Below, one piece after another: positions 23,639-32,829 of a DNA stretch of 37,816 bases. The notes under the pieces are model-generated. The model was not told where the DNA came from. It ran no database searches and was given only the letters and a program-made list of their open reading frames with translations. The stretch spans positions 1 to 37,816 of the forward strand of contig CALGXU010000015.1 of NCBI GenBank assembly GCA_937935205.1, in the 5' to 3' direction. The DNA comes from an uncultured Rothia sp. Its GTDB lineage: Bacteria > Actinomycetota > Actinomycetes > Actinomycetales > Micrococcaceae. Every line of letters begins with the position of its first letter. Within the stretch, counting starts at the first letter, position 1. The position numbers were made by a program, and so were the translations under genes.

Positions 23639-23938
23639 GGTTAAATCCCCTCAGAGAATGGATGGTTCGGGTGAGTTTCTGGGAGTCATCCGCGGGCACC
23701 GCGCGGGGTGTTGAACGTCAGGCGCAGGCAGGCGGAGGCTCCAATGCCTATATATCGTAGACCCGATTGTGTGTGATGTAGTGGGCTTTTCTTGGAAAAA
23801 CAGGGGTCATTTTTGAAATTCTTGAAGTATTTTTCAAAGAAATGGGGTTTTTCGTACAAATAACGCGAAAAGCCACGCAGTCTCTGCGCGGCTTTTCGCG
23901 TTATACAAACCATTTTTAAGGGTGAGGCTTAGAGAAGG
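23639..23938. other. 300-base gap holding an operon promoter and the tadA terminator
   Basis: A TATATA sequence near 23748-23753 on either strand could be the -10 for the ABC-like/YhgE operon. The right end is the tadA terminator. A 75-codon minus-strand frame here has no good start site and unusual composition, and is not called. Confidence 0.45.
23861..23903 (-). terminator. Terminator of tadA
   Basis: 20-base arms (23861-23880 and 23884-23903) with one mismatch and loop tct. Confidence 0.85.
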
Positions 23939-24466
23939 TCAGGGGCGGCGTTCCTTAAAGAAGTCCACCATCAGCTGCGCGCACTCATCAGCATGCACCC
24001 CCGCATACACCTCGGGAGCCGGAGCAACCCTGCCATCACGCAGCACATCGTAACGACTGCCAGCAGCCCCCGTCTTCTCCTCCCAGGCACCAAAAACCAC
24101 CGTCGAAACGCGCGACGCCAGGATCGTGCCGGCACACATCAGGCACGGTTCAACCGTCACCACGAGCGTGCACCCGTCCAGGCGCCACTGCCCACGATGC
24201 GCCGCCGCCTGACGAATCGCATTCACCTCCGCATGGGCGCTGGGGTCATGCTCCTGCTCGCGAGTATTGCCCGCCGAACCAATAATGACGCCCTGCTCGT
24301 CCACCACCACAGCACCGATAGGGATCTCGCCACGCTCACCTGCGGCGGCACCCTCGGCGAGGGCGCGCACCATCCACTCGCTGTGTTCGGGGCGAGCGGG
24401 AATATCGCTGAGCACAGCGGAAGAGCCGTCTGTGACCGTCAATTTTGAATATTCCGAATATGACAT
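23939..24466 (-). CDS. tadA: tRNA-specific adenosine deaminase
   Basis: 175 residues of the cytidine/deoxycytidylate deaminase fold. The zinc site is HAEVNAI (His and catalytic Glu, about 78-84) plus PCLMCAG (about 107-113). It converts A34 to inosine in tRNA-Arg(ACG), the usual essential role. An N-terminal extension of about 30 residues precedes the typical TadA start (MVRALAEG). The upstream ATG is kept because GAGG lies four bases before it. The gene is 41 bases downstream of recQ on the same strand, so the two are probably co-transcribed. Confidence 0.93.
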   Translation of the reverse strand: MSYSEYSKLTVTDGSSAVLSDIPARPEHSEWMVRALAEGAAAGERGEIPIGAVVVDEQGVIIGSAGNTREQEHDPSAHAEVNAIRQAAAHRGQWRLDGCTLVVTVEPCLMCAGTILASRVSTVVFGAWEEKTGAAGSRYDVLRDGRVAPAPEVYAGVHADECAQLMVDFFKERRP

Positions 24467-24507
24467 ACAACCTCGTCAGGGGAATAAATAAACGTTAATG
24501 AGCGCGA

Positions 24508-26679
24508 CTAGTGGGTGGCGGCCAAAGAGAAAGGATACACCGCAGAAGCACCCGCCAGCCGCAGCTCACGCGCCACAACCGTAAACGCCCACCGCGAATC
24601 CACCACATCAGACACCAGCAGAACAGGGCACCGATGCTCCCGCACATAGTCCAGAACCTCTGCAGGCACCCGGTACGAGCGCAGCACATCCGCACAACGG
24701 AACGCGCTATTACCGCCAAAGAAACGCGGCTCCCCCACCAGGGACACCTGCCCCAAATCCACCAGGCGACCCACCGACGCAAGCCCCCTACCCAGAGACT
24801 GAGCCAAACGGGGACGCACCGGCGAAGGCAGAGTCAACACCGCCACCGGACGACCCGCCTCAGCCCACTGCCAAGCAGCAAGCACCTTCACGCAGGCGCG
24901 ACCCAGCTCGGCAGGAACCTCAGAATCAACCGGTTCACCCAGCTCATTCGTCGCCAGAAGCTCACGCAGGCGAGTACCGTACCCCATATCGCTCAAACGC
25001 GCCAAAGCGTAACCGGGCTCAGCTTGCTCGTCCTTGGGTAAACGACCGCGCGGCGCATCTGCCCCCATCAGCTGATCCAGCCCGCTCGGCCACATGCGGC
25101 GCGGCTGCAGGGGCACACCCACCGTATTGAAGCTGCTCTGTGCCGCCTGCTGCGCCTCAGTGGGAACGTCAACCGGGTACCAGGGGCCCGCACACACATC
25201 GCAACGACCGCAAGCAACAGCGGAAGCATCATCAAGCTGCTGAGCCAGGAAAAGCATACGGCACTGACTAGTGCGTTCATACTCGAGCATGGCGTTCTGC
25301 TCCGCCACACGTGCCTGCGCTACCGCCGCGTAACGTGCACTATCGTACTGCCACGGCGAAGAGGTGCGACGCCAATAGTTGCCTTCCTTCACGGCCGCAC
25401 CCTCCACATCGAGCACCTTCAACAGAAGCTCCAGGGTTGAGCGGCGCAACTGAACGCGCGCCTCCAAGGCGGTAATGCTCAACCCCTCCGGGGACTGGGC
25501 GAGGGCATCCAAAACAGCCAGCGCCTGCTCCTCATCGGGCATGGAGGCAGTCGCAAAATACTCCCAAATAGCGCAGTCTTCGCGACCGGGCAGGAGCAGA
25601 ACATCCGCATTGACGGCACCGCGGCCGGCGCGGCCAATCTGCTGGTAGTAGCTCACCGCAGACGACGGCGCGCCCAGGTGCACCACAAAACCCAAATCAG
25701 GCTTATCAAAACCCATACCGAGGGCACTCGTCGCAACAAGAGCCTTCACCCGGTTTTCCTTGAGCGCCCGCTCTGCAACCAACCGCTCATCCGGGTCAGT
25801 CTTACCGGTGTAGGCGAGCACCTCGTAGCCGCTGGCACGCAGGGCGTTTGCGGTATCTTCTGCCGCGGAGACAGTCAGCGTGTAGATAATGCCCGAACCG
25901 GGCAGGCTGTTCAGGTGCGTAAGCAGCCAGCCGATGCGTTGCGCCTCATTGGGTAGGGTCAGAACACCCAGGCGCAAGGACTCGCGGGACAGCGGACCGC
26001 GCAGCACATGCACGGGGGCGGTGTTAGCGCTGAGCTGTTCGGCGATATCGCGGCTAACGCGATCATTAGCGGTTGCGGTCGTTGCGAGCACCGGGACCCC
26101 GGCAGGCAGAGACTTAATGAGCGAACCAATACGGCGGTAGTCGGGGCGGAAGTCATGGCCCCAGTCAGAAATACAGTGCGCCTCATCAATGACGAGCAGA
26201 CCCAGGCGCGGCAGCAGGTACGGTAGCCACTGCTCGCGGAATGCCGGGTTATTGAGACGTTCGGGGCCTACCAGCAGTACGTCGAGCTCGTCAGCTTCGA
26301 GGCAGGTATGGATCTCGTCCCACTCGGTGACGTTCGCGGAGTTCACCATGGCGGCGCGCACTCCCGCGCGGGATGCCCCCTCAACCTGATCACGCATGAG
26401 GGAAAGCAACGGGGAGACAATAAGCGCCGGGCCCATACCGCGGGCACGCAACAGCAAGGAAGAAATGAAGTAGACCGCGGACTTACCCCAGCCGGTACGC
26501 TGCACGACGAGGGTGCGGGCACGGTCGGCTACGAGGGCGCGAATCGCCTCGTACTGGCCGTCGTGGAACTCGGCATCAGCGACACCGGTGAGGCGGCGCA
26601 ACACGTCGCGGGCTTCAGCATGCAGGGAATCAGCATGTGGGGAATCGGCGGGGCTGGATGCTGACTGCTGGGGGTTCAT
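24508..26679 (-). CDS. recQ: RecQ-family DNA helicase with PRTase-like C-terminus
   Basis: 723 residues from ATG 26679 (MNPQQSA), chosen for its GGAGAGAAC site over an upstream TTG. An ATP-dependent 3'-5' helicase of DNA repair. Motif I is QRTGWGKS (about 60-67), motif II DEAHCISDWGHDFRPDYRR (about 165-183), motif III TATA. The RecQ zinc cluster (C-x16-C-x2-C-x2-C) ends in ACGRCDVCAG near 496. The C-terminal 150 residues resemble an actinobacterial phosphoribosyltransferase-like tail ending in VLLVSDVVDSRWAFT and a G-ASAVYP segment; the usual acidic pair of the PRPP loop is Ser-Asp here, so catalysis is doubtful. Confidence 0.9.
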   Translation of the reverse strand: MNPQQSASSPADSPHADSLHAEARDVLRRLTGVADAEFHDGQYEAIRALVADRARTLVVQRTGWGKSAVYFISSLLLRARGMGPALIVSPLLSLMRDQVEGASRAGVRAAMVNSANVTEWDEIHTCLEADELDVLLVGPERLNNPAFREQWLPYLLPRLGLLVIDEAHCISDWGHDFRPDYRRIGSLIKSLPAGVPVLATTATANDRVSRDIAEQLSANTAPVHVLRGPLSRESLRLGVLTLPNEAQRIGWLLTHLNSLPGSGIIYTLTVSAAEDTANALRASGYEVLAYTGKTDPDERLVAERALKENRVKALVATSALGMGFDKPDLGFVVHLGAPSSAVSYYQQIGRAGRGAVNADVLLLPGREDCAIWEYFATASMPDEEQALAVLDALAQSPEGLSITALEARVQLRRSTLELLLKVLDVEGAAVKEGNYWRRTSSPWQYDSARYAAVAQARVAEQNAMLEYERTSQCRMLFLAQQLDDASAVACGRCDVCAGPWYPVDVPTEAQQAAQSSFNTVGVPLQPRRMWPSGLDQLMGADAPRGRLPKDEQAEPGYALARLSDMGYGTRLRELLATNELGEPVDSEVPAELGRACVKVLAAWQWAEAGRPVAVLTLPSPVRPRLAQSLGRGLASVGRLVDLGQVSLVGEPRFFGGNSAFRCADVLRSYRVPAEVLDYVREHRCPVLLVSDVVDSRWAFTVVARELRLAGASAVYPFSLAATH

Positions 26680-27015
26680 GTTCTCTCCAACGGTGGGTGG
26701 TTGGGTCAATCGCTACGCCGCGACGCGCCGTGCTTTCTTCCCATCATGTCACACCCCGCATCCCCTGGCCTGACGGACGGTCACTACTTGGGGAGGCGTG
26801 CGAGCGCCGCATCACCTCGAGCTGTTTACCCCCACTGGTGCGGAGATTTACGCCTCGCTGACCCGTGCATCCGGCGTAAATGCCGGTAGAATTGTGCCAG
26901 TAATACACAGCCTCCGCATAGTTTTGCACAATGGTCACCATAGGTACGCTCTCTATGCTGGTGTTACTCCGCCGCCGATCCGTGCGTGCGGTCCACTCAC
27001 AGTTCAGGATTTTTC

Positions 27016-27672
27016 ATGACTTTTCTTGCCACCGCTTTGGCGCATCTTCCGGTTGCGCTCTTGGGCCTTGACCTTGAGCAGTTCCTACTCGATACCGGCC
27101 CCTGGGTTCTGGTTGTTTCGGCAATTATCGTATTTATTGAGTCCGGTGTTCTTTTCCCGATCCTTCCGGGTGACTCCCTGATTTTTGCTTTGGGTATGCT
27201 ACATAAGCAAATGGGTCTGTCCCTGTGGGTTGCGTTCCCGGTGCTGGTGCTGGTTGCTATCGCTGGCGCTGAGGTTGGCTACCAGATTGGTGCCCGTTAC
27301 GGCCGTAAGATTTTCAAGGATGACGCGAAGATTCTGAGCACCAAGAACCTGCGCACTACCGAGGAGTTCTTCCAGAAGCGCGGTAGCTTGGCTCTGGTTC
27401 TGGGTCGTTTCGTGCCGATTGTTCGTACGTTTGTGTCTGTTGCGGCTGGTATTTCTTCGTACGACCGCAAGAAGTTCCACCTGTGGAATGTTGTTGGCGC
27501 GGTTGCGTGGATTGGTTCGATTGGTCTGGCGGGTGTGCTGCTGGGCGGTATCCCGTTCGTGCATAACAACATTGAGTACATTGCTGTGATTATTGTGGTG
27601 GTTTCTGTGGTGCCGGTCTTTATCGAGTACCTGCGTGGCCGCTCGAAGGCGAAGCAGGAATCTGCTGAGTAA
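27016..27672 (+). CDS. DedA-family membrane protein
   Basis: 218 residues from ATG 27016 (MTFLATALAH), preceded by CAGGA at good spacing. An upstream in-frame GTG (26986) lacks support. The DedA/SNARE-associated signature is seen: IVFIESGVLFPILPGDSLIF (about 36-55), GARYGRKIF near 94, and LGRFVPIVRTFVSVAAGIS near 127-145 with the conserved arginines. The family acts in membrane lipid (undecaprenyl phosphate and phospholipid) flipping and proton-dependent homeostasis. Divergent from recQ. Confidence 0.92.
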   Translation: MTFLATALAHLPVALLGLDLEQFLLDTGPWVLVVSAIIVFIESGVLFPILPGDSLIFALGMLHKQMGLSLWVAFPVLVLVAIAGAEVGYQIGARYGRKIFKDDAKILSTKNLRTTEEFFQKRGSLALVLGRFVPIVRTFVSVAAGISSYDRKKFHLWNVVGAVAWIGSIGLAGVLLGGIPFVHNNIEYIAVIIVVVSVVPVFIEYLRGRSKAKQESAE

Positions 27673-27708
27673 TACGTGAGTCCCTCTCGGCCGCTGAGCC
27701 GGGGATGA

Positions 27709-27746
27709 GAAAGGGTGGGGATACCGTTTGGTATCCCCACCCTTTC
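27709..27746. terminator. Terminator after the DedA gene
   Basis: Perfect 17-bp arms (27709-27725 and 27730-27746) with loop gttt. Also near the end of the converging gene, so probably bidirectional. Confidence 0.88.
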
Positions 27747-27793
27747 ATGCTCTGAGCCTTTTGGTGATAGTGGCGCCGTTTGAGGCAAACATC

Positions 27794-28621
27794 CTAGTTG
27801 AGGCGGTTCCCGCCTTCATTGAAGTTCGTGTTAGGTGCCTGTGGATTCTGATCAACCACCTGACTATGCGACGTTCTGCCGGTAGCCGTGTACGCCCACA
27901 CAGATGGACGGGTCAGCAACACAATATTCCGGATGTAGAGGACAGTAATGAAGACACCAATCGCAGTATCTATGAGAAGAGTGACCGCAAAATCTGAAGA
28001 GTCGCGGGACTGCAACTCGTCCATCAACAAGGCGAGAAAGCGGGAGTCTATGAGGAAATCTTCCACATACACAAACATGCGGCTCAAGACCTCGTAGGCG
28101 CTGTACATGAGGGTAAGTATGTGCGCCCATCTGTGTCCTTTCCAGGTCATCCAGAAGAGGAAAATCTGGATAAGAACAAAGATGAGAGGGTACCCCAGCA
28201 TACGCACGATAAGCTCAGGTAGCGTCACCACACCGGCGATTGGTTTACCGTAGAGCAGGAAGAATTGGATAGTACTGAAAAGCGACAGAATAATAATCGC
28301 GGCGGTGCACCACTTAGCACTGTGCAGAGCCTTCGGTTGTACCCGACCCGCATGTTCGGAGGCGGCAACGTAACCGGCGGTCGCGTCCCGGTAGCCGGTA
28401 TTGGCATGCTCGGGAGCGCCGTTGCCGGGTGCGTTATCCTCTGCCGCGTTATTGTCTACCGCGCTGCTGGGGGCAACGTTATTGGGGGCGGTGTTATTGG
28501 GGGGGGTGCTGTCGCCCTCTGCGGTGCTGTTTTTAGCCTCGTCGGAGGGTAGCAGCACGCTGTACTCGGGAACCGTGTACTCCGGGTCGTTCAACGGTTG
28601 TTTTGGGGTGCGTTCTGACAT
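27794..28621 (-). CDS. Multi-pass membrane protein, paralogue of its upstream neighbour
   Basis: 275 residues from ATG 28621 (MSERTPKQP), with AAAGGAAC at the right distance. The frame is open 107 codons further upstream, but those have no ribosome-binding site. The N-terminal ~100 residues are hydrophilic and rich in Asn, Ala, Pro and Glu (APNNVAPSSAV). Four hydrophobic segments follow, with WCTAAIIILS, WKGHRWAHILTL and VFITVLY. These line up with the last four helices of the 562-residue protein next door, as does the C-terminal GGNRLN. Family not recognised. Confidence 0.72.
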   Translation of the reverse strand: MSERTPKQPLNDPEYTVPEYSVLLPSDEAKNSTAEGDSTPPNNTAPNNVAPSSAVDNNAAEDNAPGNGAPEHANTGYRDATAGYVAASEHAGRVQPKALHSAKWCTAAIIILSLFSTIQFFLLYGKPIAGVVTLPELIVRMLGYPLIFVLIQIFLFWMTWKGHRWAHILTLMYSAYEVLSRMFVYVEDFLIDSRFLALLMDELQSRDSSDFAVTLLIDTAIGVFITVLYIRNIVLLTRPSVWAYTATGRTSHSQVVDQNPQAPNTNFNEGGNRLN

Positions 28622-28646
28622 CGTTGTTCCTTTCGTCTCTTCGCAC

Positions 28647-28675
28647 CCCGCCCGCACGCTGTAGCGCAGGGCGGG
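28647..28675 (-). other. GC-rich hairpin between the two paralogues
   Basis: cccgccc (28647-28653) and gggcggg (28669-28675), with an inner cgct/agcg. It lacks a T-run, so it may attenuate transcription or stabilise mRNA ends rather than terminate. Confidence 0.4.
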
Positions 28676-28712
28676 AGTAGAAGAGTCTCCCCATGAGGAG
28701 GGGCATCCCACC

Positions 28713-30401
28713 CTAGTTGAGGCGGTAGCCTTCCTCGGTGTACACGGAAGTGTCTTTGTAGCCGCGCTGTTCGTTGCGGGAGTTCTTCCGTGCATCCGTA
28801 CGGCGGGTCGTCTTGTACTGCTGAGCGACCGCCTCCTCAGCCCGTCGGTTAGCTTCCTTCTCTTCCCGACGTGTCTGCTCTTCGTCCAGGCGAGCGCCCA
28901 TTTCTGCGTCCTGATGGAGAACGACCCAGCCATCACCGGCATTCACCTGTTCGCGTGCCTTCAACCGCTCGAACCTCGTAGCAGCCACGTACATCCTGGT
29001 GGAACGGCTTATGAGCAGCACAACTATCAGCAGGTAGAGGGCAGTGATAAAAGCTCCCATAATGTCACTCACCACAATGGAAACTACGTAGTCTCTGGGT
29101 CGTGACGTTAACGATTCATCCGCCAACCTGGAGAAATAATCAGCCGAGATGAAAGCCTGCAGATTCATCGCCCCGACAAAAACAATAAAAGCGCTACCAA
29201 AAAGGGTAAGGAAGTACGCCCATCTACGGCCCTTCAACAGTCGGCGGAGAACGAAAATCGGTATGAGAGAGAAGACGAAGGTAGCGAATATGCCTGAAAT
29301 GATGGTGCCCGGCATCATTTCCATAACGCGATCTGGCACCTCGTTATGGATAGATACATAGATACGTTGGATTGCGGACAGAATAATAATGGCTGTAGCG
29401 CACCACATGACGCCGCGTAGCGCCTTCGGTCGCGGCGGGAGCACCACCTCGGGCGCGGCAGGGGCGGTGGGTTCGGCGGTAGCCTTCGCGTCACCGTGTG
29501 CTTGCTCGTGGGGCTTACCCGACTCACCAGCGGAGGCGCCGCCAAGTTTGGGCTTTACACCCGCCTTCTGGGCGCGCTGAACCTGCTGTACCTCATCCAG
29601 CAGGCGGTTCTTCTCCACCGGATCATTCGAGAGTGCATAATCGGCAGAAAGCTCACGCAGCAGCTGCTCGGTAGAGTTCTTGACCGGGCCTTCTTCCTTC
29701 TCGAGCTGACGAAGAACATCCTCGCGAGTCAGCTCTTCTTCATCCTCAACACCCGACATGTTTTCTTCGATAGCCCGCATCTGTTTGCGAATCACCGCTA
29801 GGCTCGGAACCGCACCCACCGCCGGGCGAGTCAGCAGGAACAGGAGAACAGCGCTACCCGCCGTAATGACCCCGACCAGAACCTGCGTCACGATAGACGA
29901 AGCAGCGGCAGGATGCGATGCGGGATCCAGCGCAGTGAACGCCGGGAAAAGCACCTGCGCCAGACCAAAAACACCGGCGAAAGAGAGCACACCGCTCACA
30001 AAGCACAGCAGAAGGTACAGCATCGTCAGGCGGCGCGGATTAATGTACCCGTCTTTGACCCAGTCCAGAACAATCCAGAGGAACGGCACCGCAAAAAGAG
30101 CATCAGGCAGAACCTTCGGCAGGGCATAACTAAGGAACGAGCCGATGTTCACACTACGACCCGCAGTCACGAGAATCTGGTACGCGTCCAGGAGGAAATA
30201 CACCAGAATGAGTGTCATACCGATGGAATAGGCTTTACCGAGAATCTCCAGTCCCCGGTTATATTCCTGTTCCTTCTCGCCAACTATGCCAAGGTTTCTT
30301 TTTACCTCTTCAAACGCCGCCCTCTCATCATAGGTGCGCTTGGCGGCGGCGGGGCTAGTCTGCGATGAGGATTCGTGCGCAGGTTCGGAAGTAGGGTGCA
30401 C
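28713..30401 (-). CDS. Large multi-pass membrane protein, two related halves
   Basis: 562 residues from GTG 30401 with AGGATG upstream. After a soluble start (about 1-50) come four hydrophobic segments (about 55-205). A charged, helix-forming linker (about 215-320: EDEEELTREDVLRQLEKEEG) follows, then four more helices (about 330-475) with WCATAIIILS, KGRRWAYFLTLFGSA and AFITALY. The last ~90 residues are soluble, highly charged and coiled-coil-like, ending EEGYRLN. The second membrane half is paralogous to the next gene's protein. No known family was recognised. It is the central member of a minus-strand set of membrane proteins. Confidence 0.72.
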   Translation of the reverse strand: MHPTSEPAHESSSQTSPAAAKRTYDERAAFEEVKRNLGIVGEKEQEYNRGLEILGKAYSIGMTLILVYFLLDAYQILVTAGRSVNIGSFLSYALPKVLPDALFAVPFLWIVLDWVKDGYINPRRLTMLYLLLCFVSGVLSFAGVFGLAQVLFPAFTALDPASHPAAASSIVTQVLVGVITAGSAVLLFLLTRPAVGAVPSLAVIRKQMRAIEENMSGVEDEEELTREDVLRQLEKEEGPVKNSTEQLLRELSADYALSNDPVEKNRLLDEVQQVQRAQKAGVKPKLGGASAGESGKPHEQAHGDAKATAEPTAPAAPEVVLPPRPKALRGVMWCATAIIILSAIQRIYVSIHNEVPDRVMEMMPGTIISGIFATFVFSLIPIFVLRRLLKGRRWAYFLTLFGSAFIVFVGAMNLQAFISADYFSRLADESLTSRPRDYVVSIVVSDIMGAFITALYLLIVVLLISRSTRMYVAATRFERLKAREQVNAGDGWVVLHQDAEMGARLDEEQTRREEKEANRRAEEAVAQQYKTTRRTDARKNSRNEQRGYKDTSVYTEEGYRLN

Positions 30402-30510
30402 GAGTCATCCTAACTGTGGTTGGGTGAATAAAATTATCGGTGAGCCGCAGGCCCGGGACTCGCAGGACCAGCAGGGCCGGGAACCGCAGGGCCCGCGGCA
30501 AGAAATGAGG

Positions 30511-31104
30511 CTAAATCAGGTAATCCTCGCTGCGGCGCAAACGCCAATCACGGCGCGCCTCCATGTAAGAACGCGACTGGCGCGACCACACCAGCGCCAG
30601 CGCCACAACACACACCAGCATGTACGGGCCAGCAATATACACCGGCGTATACAACGGCGAAGCACTGCTGAGCAGCAGCTCAACATCCTGGCTCGGCGCA
30701 CCATTCAACGTGCCCAGAAGAGCCGCCACAGTCAGCATAATCAGCAAAGAAGCCAACACGCCCAACGCCAACGCCACCGACAGCACCAACGCCGCCCAGC
30801 GGTAACCACGCAGATACGCCACCGTGCAGAAGCCGTGCAGGGTCACGTTACCGAACGCGCTGACCAGCAAGAACATCACCGGGTAGTACGCCTGCGCATC
30901 CACCAGCGACTGGGCGCGCCAAGTCGACAGGTGCGACAGTTGCGTCGTCGCATACGTGACGCCCGTGTACCCAATCAGCACCAGCCAGCCCACGGCAATA
31001 GCGAGCAGAACCCAACCCGCCACAGACACGAGAGTGGGGGTGGCGGGCTTCGTAGGATGCGTGGTGTTCGGAGCGGATGGCGGAGAGGACTCGACGGCGG
31101 ACAT
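30511..31104 (-). CDS. Four-helix membrane protein
   Basis: 197 residues from ATG 31104 (MSAVESSPP); an open frame upstream is Arg-rich and not coding-like. A Pro/Thr/Ser-rich start is followed by four hydrophobic segments (about 28-50, 85-105, 112-138, 157-178) and a basic tail ending RRSEDYLI. The segment LRGYRWAALVLSVALALGV sits where the neighbours have KG[HR]RWA..LTL, hinting at a common ancestor. Weak GAAAGATT ribosome-binding site. Same strand and about 106 bases from the preceding gene. Function unknown. Confidence 0.65.
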   Translation of the reverse strand: MSAVESSPPSAPNTTHPTKPATPTLVSVAGWVLLAIAVGWLVLIGYTGVTYATTQLSHLSTWRAQSLVDAQAYYPVMFLLVSAFGNVTLHGFCTVAYLRGYRWAALVLSVALALGVLASLLIMLTVAALLGTLNGAPSQDVELLLSSASPLYTPVYIAGPYMLVCVVALALVWSRQSRSYMEARRDWRLRRSEDYLI

Positions 31105-31210
31105 AGCTGAATCTTTCGGATATCGGCTGATAGTGTGCGGAAAACGTATGAGCGAGTGTGTGATGTGTGTGTGGCGGCGCGGCGTTCGTCTACCGCGCCG
31201 CCTCAAAAAT

Positions 31211-32014
31211 TTAGGCAAAAGTGGACGGGTCAACCGTCGCAGAAATACTGTCGGGTAGCGACGGAGAATCTGCCCGGTTCGCCATCGCAATTCGCAAGTT
31301 ATTGAAGCGGTAAATGGTCAGCAACGATAAACCGACCTCGCTCAACCAGACCAGGCCCAAGACAACAAGTATCAGCAGGGGGTCTAGCCCCATCGAAACC
31401 CCAGCCCAGTCGAGCATCAGCAGCAGGAATGTAATCGGTGAAAGCACCAGCCCCACCGCAACAAACCCAATCAGGGAGCAGATAGCCCAAACGCTATACA
31501 CGGAGGCGTCCGCCGAATCATGCGGAGGGCGCATCAGCGGCCACATCTGAACCACCAGGTAGAGCGCCGCGACAAAGCCAAAGCAAATCGCCAACGGCTG
31601 CGTGTACTGAGAAATAATGAGGCCTTCAACCAGGGCCAAAATGCACAAAATAACGGCGCGGACCAGGAGGTTCTTCTTGAGCTTCTGTTTGCGCTCCTTC
31701 ACCTCATCAGCGGTGTAGGTGCGCAGAAAAGCGGGTAGCTGACCCTGCCCCGGGAACGGCGGTAGAGGACCCGTCGGGTGCGTACGCACCACAATCGGCG
31801 GATTCGTACCATCCTGAATGATCACGGTAGAAGTCGCCGAAATAACCGGATGCGAACCAGTGACCACCGGCGGCACGTTCAGCGGAACGGACACCTCCGG
31901 CGTGGCAGGCGTCGCCTGGCGGATAGGCGCCTGATAGCGAGTCTGCACACTGAAATCTTCATCCGGGTGTTCTGCGGATGAAGCGGCATCTGTGTTCAGG
32001 TGTGTAGCGCCCAT
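31211..32014 (-). CDS. Membrane protein with proline-rich cytosolic head
   Basis: 267 residues from ATG 32014 with an AGGAGG site. Residues 1-100 are hydrophilic and rich in Pro, Thr and Val. A short Lys-rich stretch (KERKQKLKKNLL, about 106-117) leads into four or five hydrophobic segments (about 118-235). The end is a short acidic tail. No family recognised. It shares the minus-strand direction with the neighbouring membrane genes but has a 150-base gap before it, so it likely has its own promoter. Confidence 0.68.
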   Translation of the reverse strand: MGATHLNTDAASSAEHPDEDFSVQTRYQAPIRQATPATPEVSVPLNVPPVVTGSHPVISATSTVIIQDGTNPPIVVRTHPTGPLPPFPGQGQLPAFLRTYTADEVKERKQKLKKNLLVRAVILCILALVEGLIISQYTQPLAICFGFVAALYLVVQMWPLMRPPHDSADASVYSVWAICSLIGFVAVGLVLSPITFLLLMLDWAGVSMGLDPLLILVVLGLVWLSEVGLSLLTIYRFNNLRIAMANRADSPSLPDSISATVDPSTFA

Positions 32015-32165
32015 GGGTGACCTCCTGGCAGGTGCGGGTCGTGTTTCTGTCTCTACCGTATCACGCGTACTTTAGGGGAATCTGAGCAGTGGCTGGGCAT
32101 CGCTGAGAGTGTGTCACACCGCCGCTTATCGCCTCATCATCACCTCGTCATTACCCCGTCAGGCT

Positions 32166-32828
32166 TCACCCGTCAGAGGCGTAGATGGGCGGATGCGCGG
32201 GGAAATCCTCCGCCTGTTGCTCCGAGTTCTGCTTCTGCCGCGTCAAACGCAAGCTCCTGCGAACCGCCAAACTATAAAACAGCGAGAACAGGACCTCCAA
32301 CGCGAAGGACGCCATGACCGTCAGCAGGCTCACCGTATAGAACATGCCCACACGATCCAGCAGAGTCTGCGGGCCCTGCACCGTCACCAGCGCGTAGACA
32401 AAGAACGCCGTCATAATCGCCGCCGCGACCCCGGATGCCACATTCGCCAGCAACACCAGCTTCACCGAACGGTTCGCCCGGTAAATCATGGCGAGCCACA
32501 TGTGCATCACCAGGTAGACCAGCGGCACCGCACCAATCGGGAAAAGCGTGACGCGAATGAAGTAATAAACAATGAGCAGCGAGGGCACGACCAGCAGCAG
32601 CACACGCACCAGGTACAGGTTCTTAGCCGGCAGCGGGTAATCACTGGTGACATTCCAGAACTCGTCAGCCTGCTGCTTCAGCTCCTCAATAGCCTGCAGC
32701 TGCATAAACTGCGCCTGAGACATACTCTCCTGGGACATACGCTCCTGCGGCACAAGATCTGAGGACCCCTCCACCTGCGCAAGCTCAGCAGCAGGTTCGC
32801 CCCTCCGCATACGAGCGGAATCAGCCAT
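32166..32828 (-). CDS. Four-helix membrane protein coupled to asparaginase
   Basis: 220 residues from ATG 32828 (MADSARM), one base after the asparaginase stop (32830-32832), so translation is coupled. The N-terminal ~70 residues are charged with a Gln/Met-rich helix (SQESMSQAQFMQLQAIEEL). Four hydrophobic segments (about 75-98, 103-120, 128-150, 160-185) follow, then a basic tail (SLRLTRQKQN). No family recognised. Coupling with a cytosolic asparaginase hints at a link to Asn/Asp use, but this is inference from gene order only. Confidence 0.7.
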   Translation of the reverse strand: MADSARMRRGEPAAELAQVEGSSDLVPQERMSQESMSQAQFMQLQAIEELKQQADEFWNVTSDYPLPAKNLYLVRVLLLVVPSLLIVYYFIRVTLFPIGAVPLVYLVMHMWLAMIYRANRSVKLVLLANVASGVAAAIMTAFFVYALVTVQGPQTLLDRVGMFYTVSLLTVMASFALEVLFSLFYSLAVRRSLRLTRQKQNSEQQAEDFPAHPPIYASDG

Positions 32829-32829
32829 C

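Noticed and set aside
23686..23913. 75-codon minus-strand frame in the gap before tadA
   Set aside because: Overlaps the tadA terminator, has no good ribosome-binding site and odd composition.
28622..28942. N-terminal extension of the 275-residue membrane protein to 382 residues
   Set aside because: The extension runs through an intergenic hairpin and the end of the next gene and has no ribosome-binding site; ATG 28621 does.
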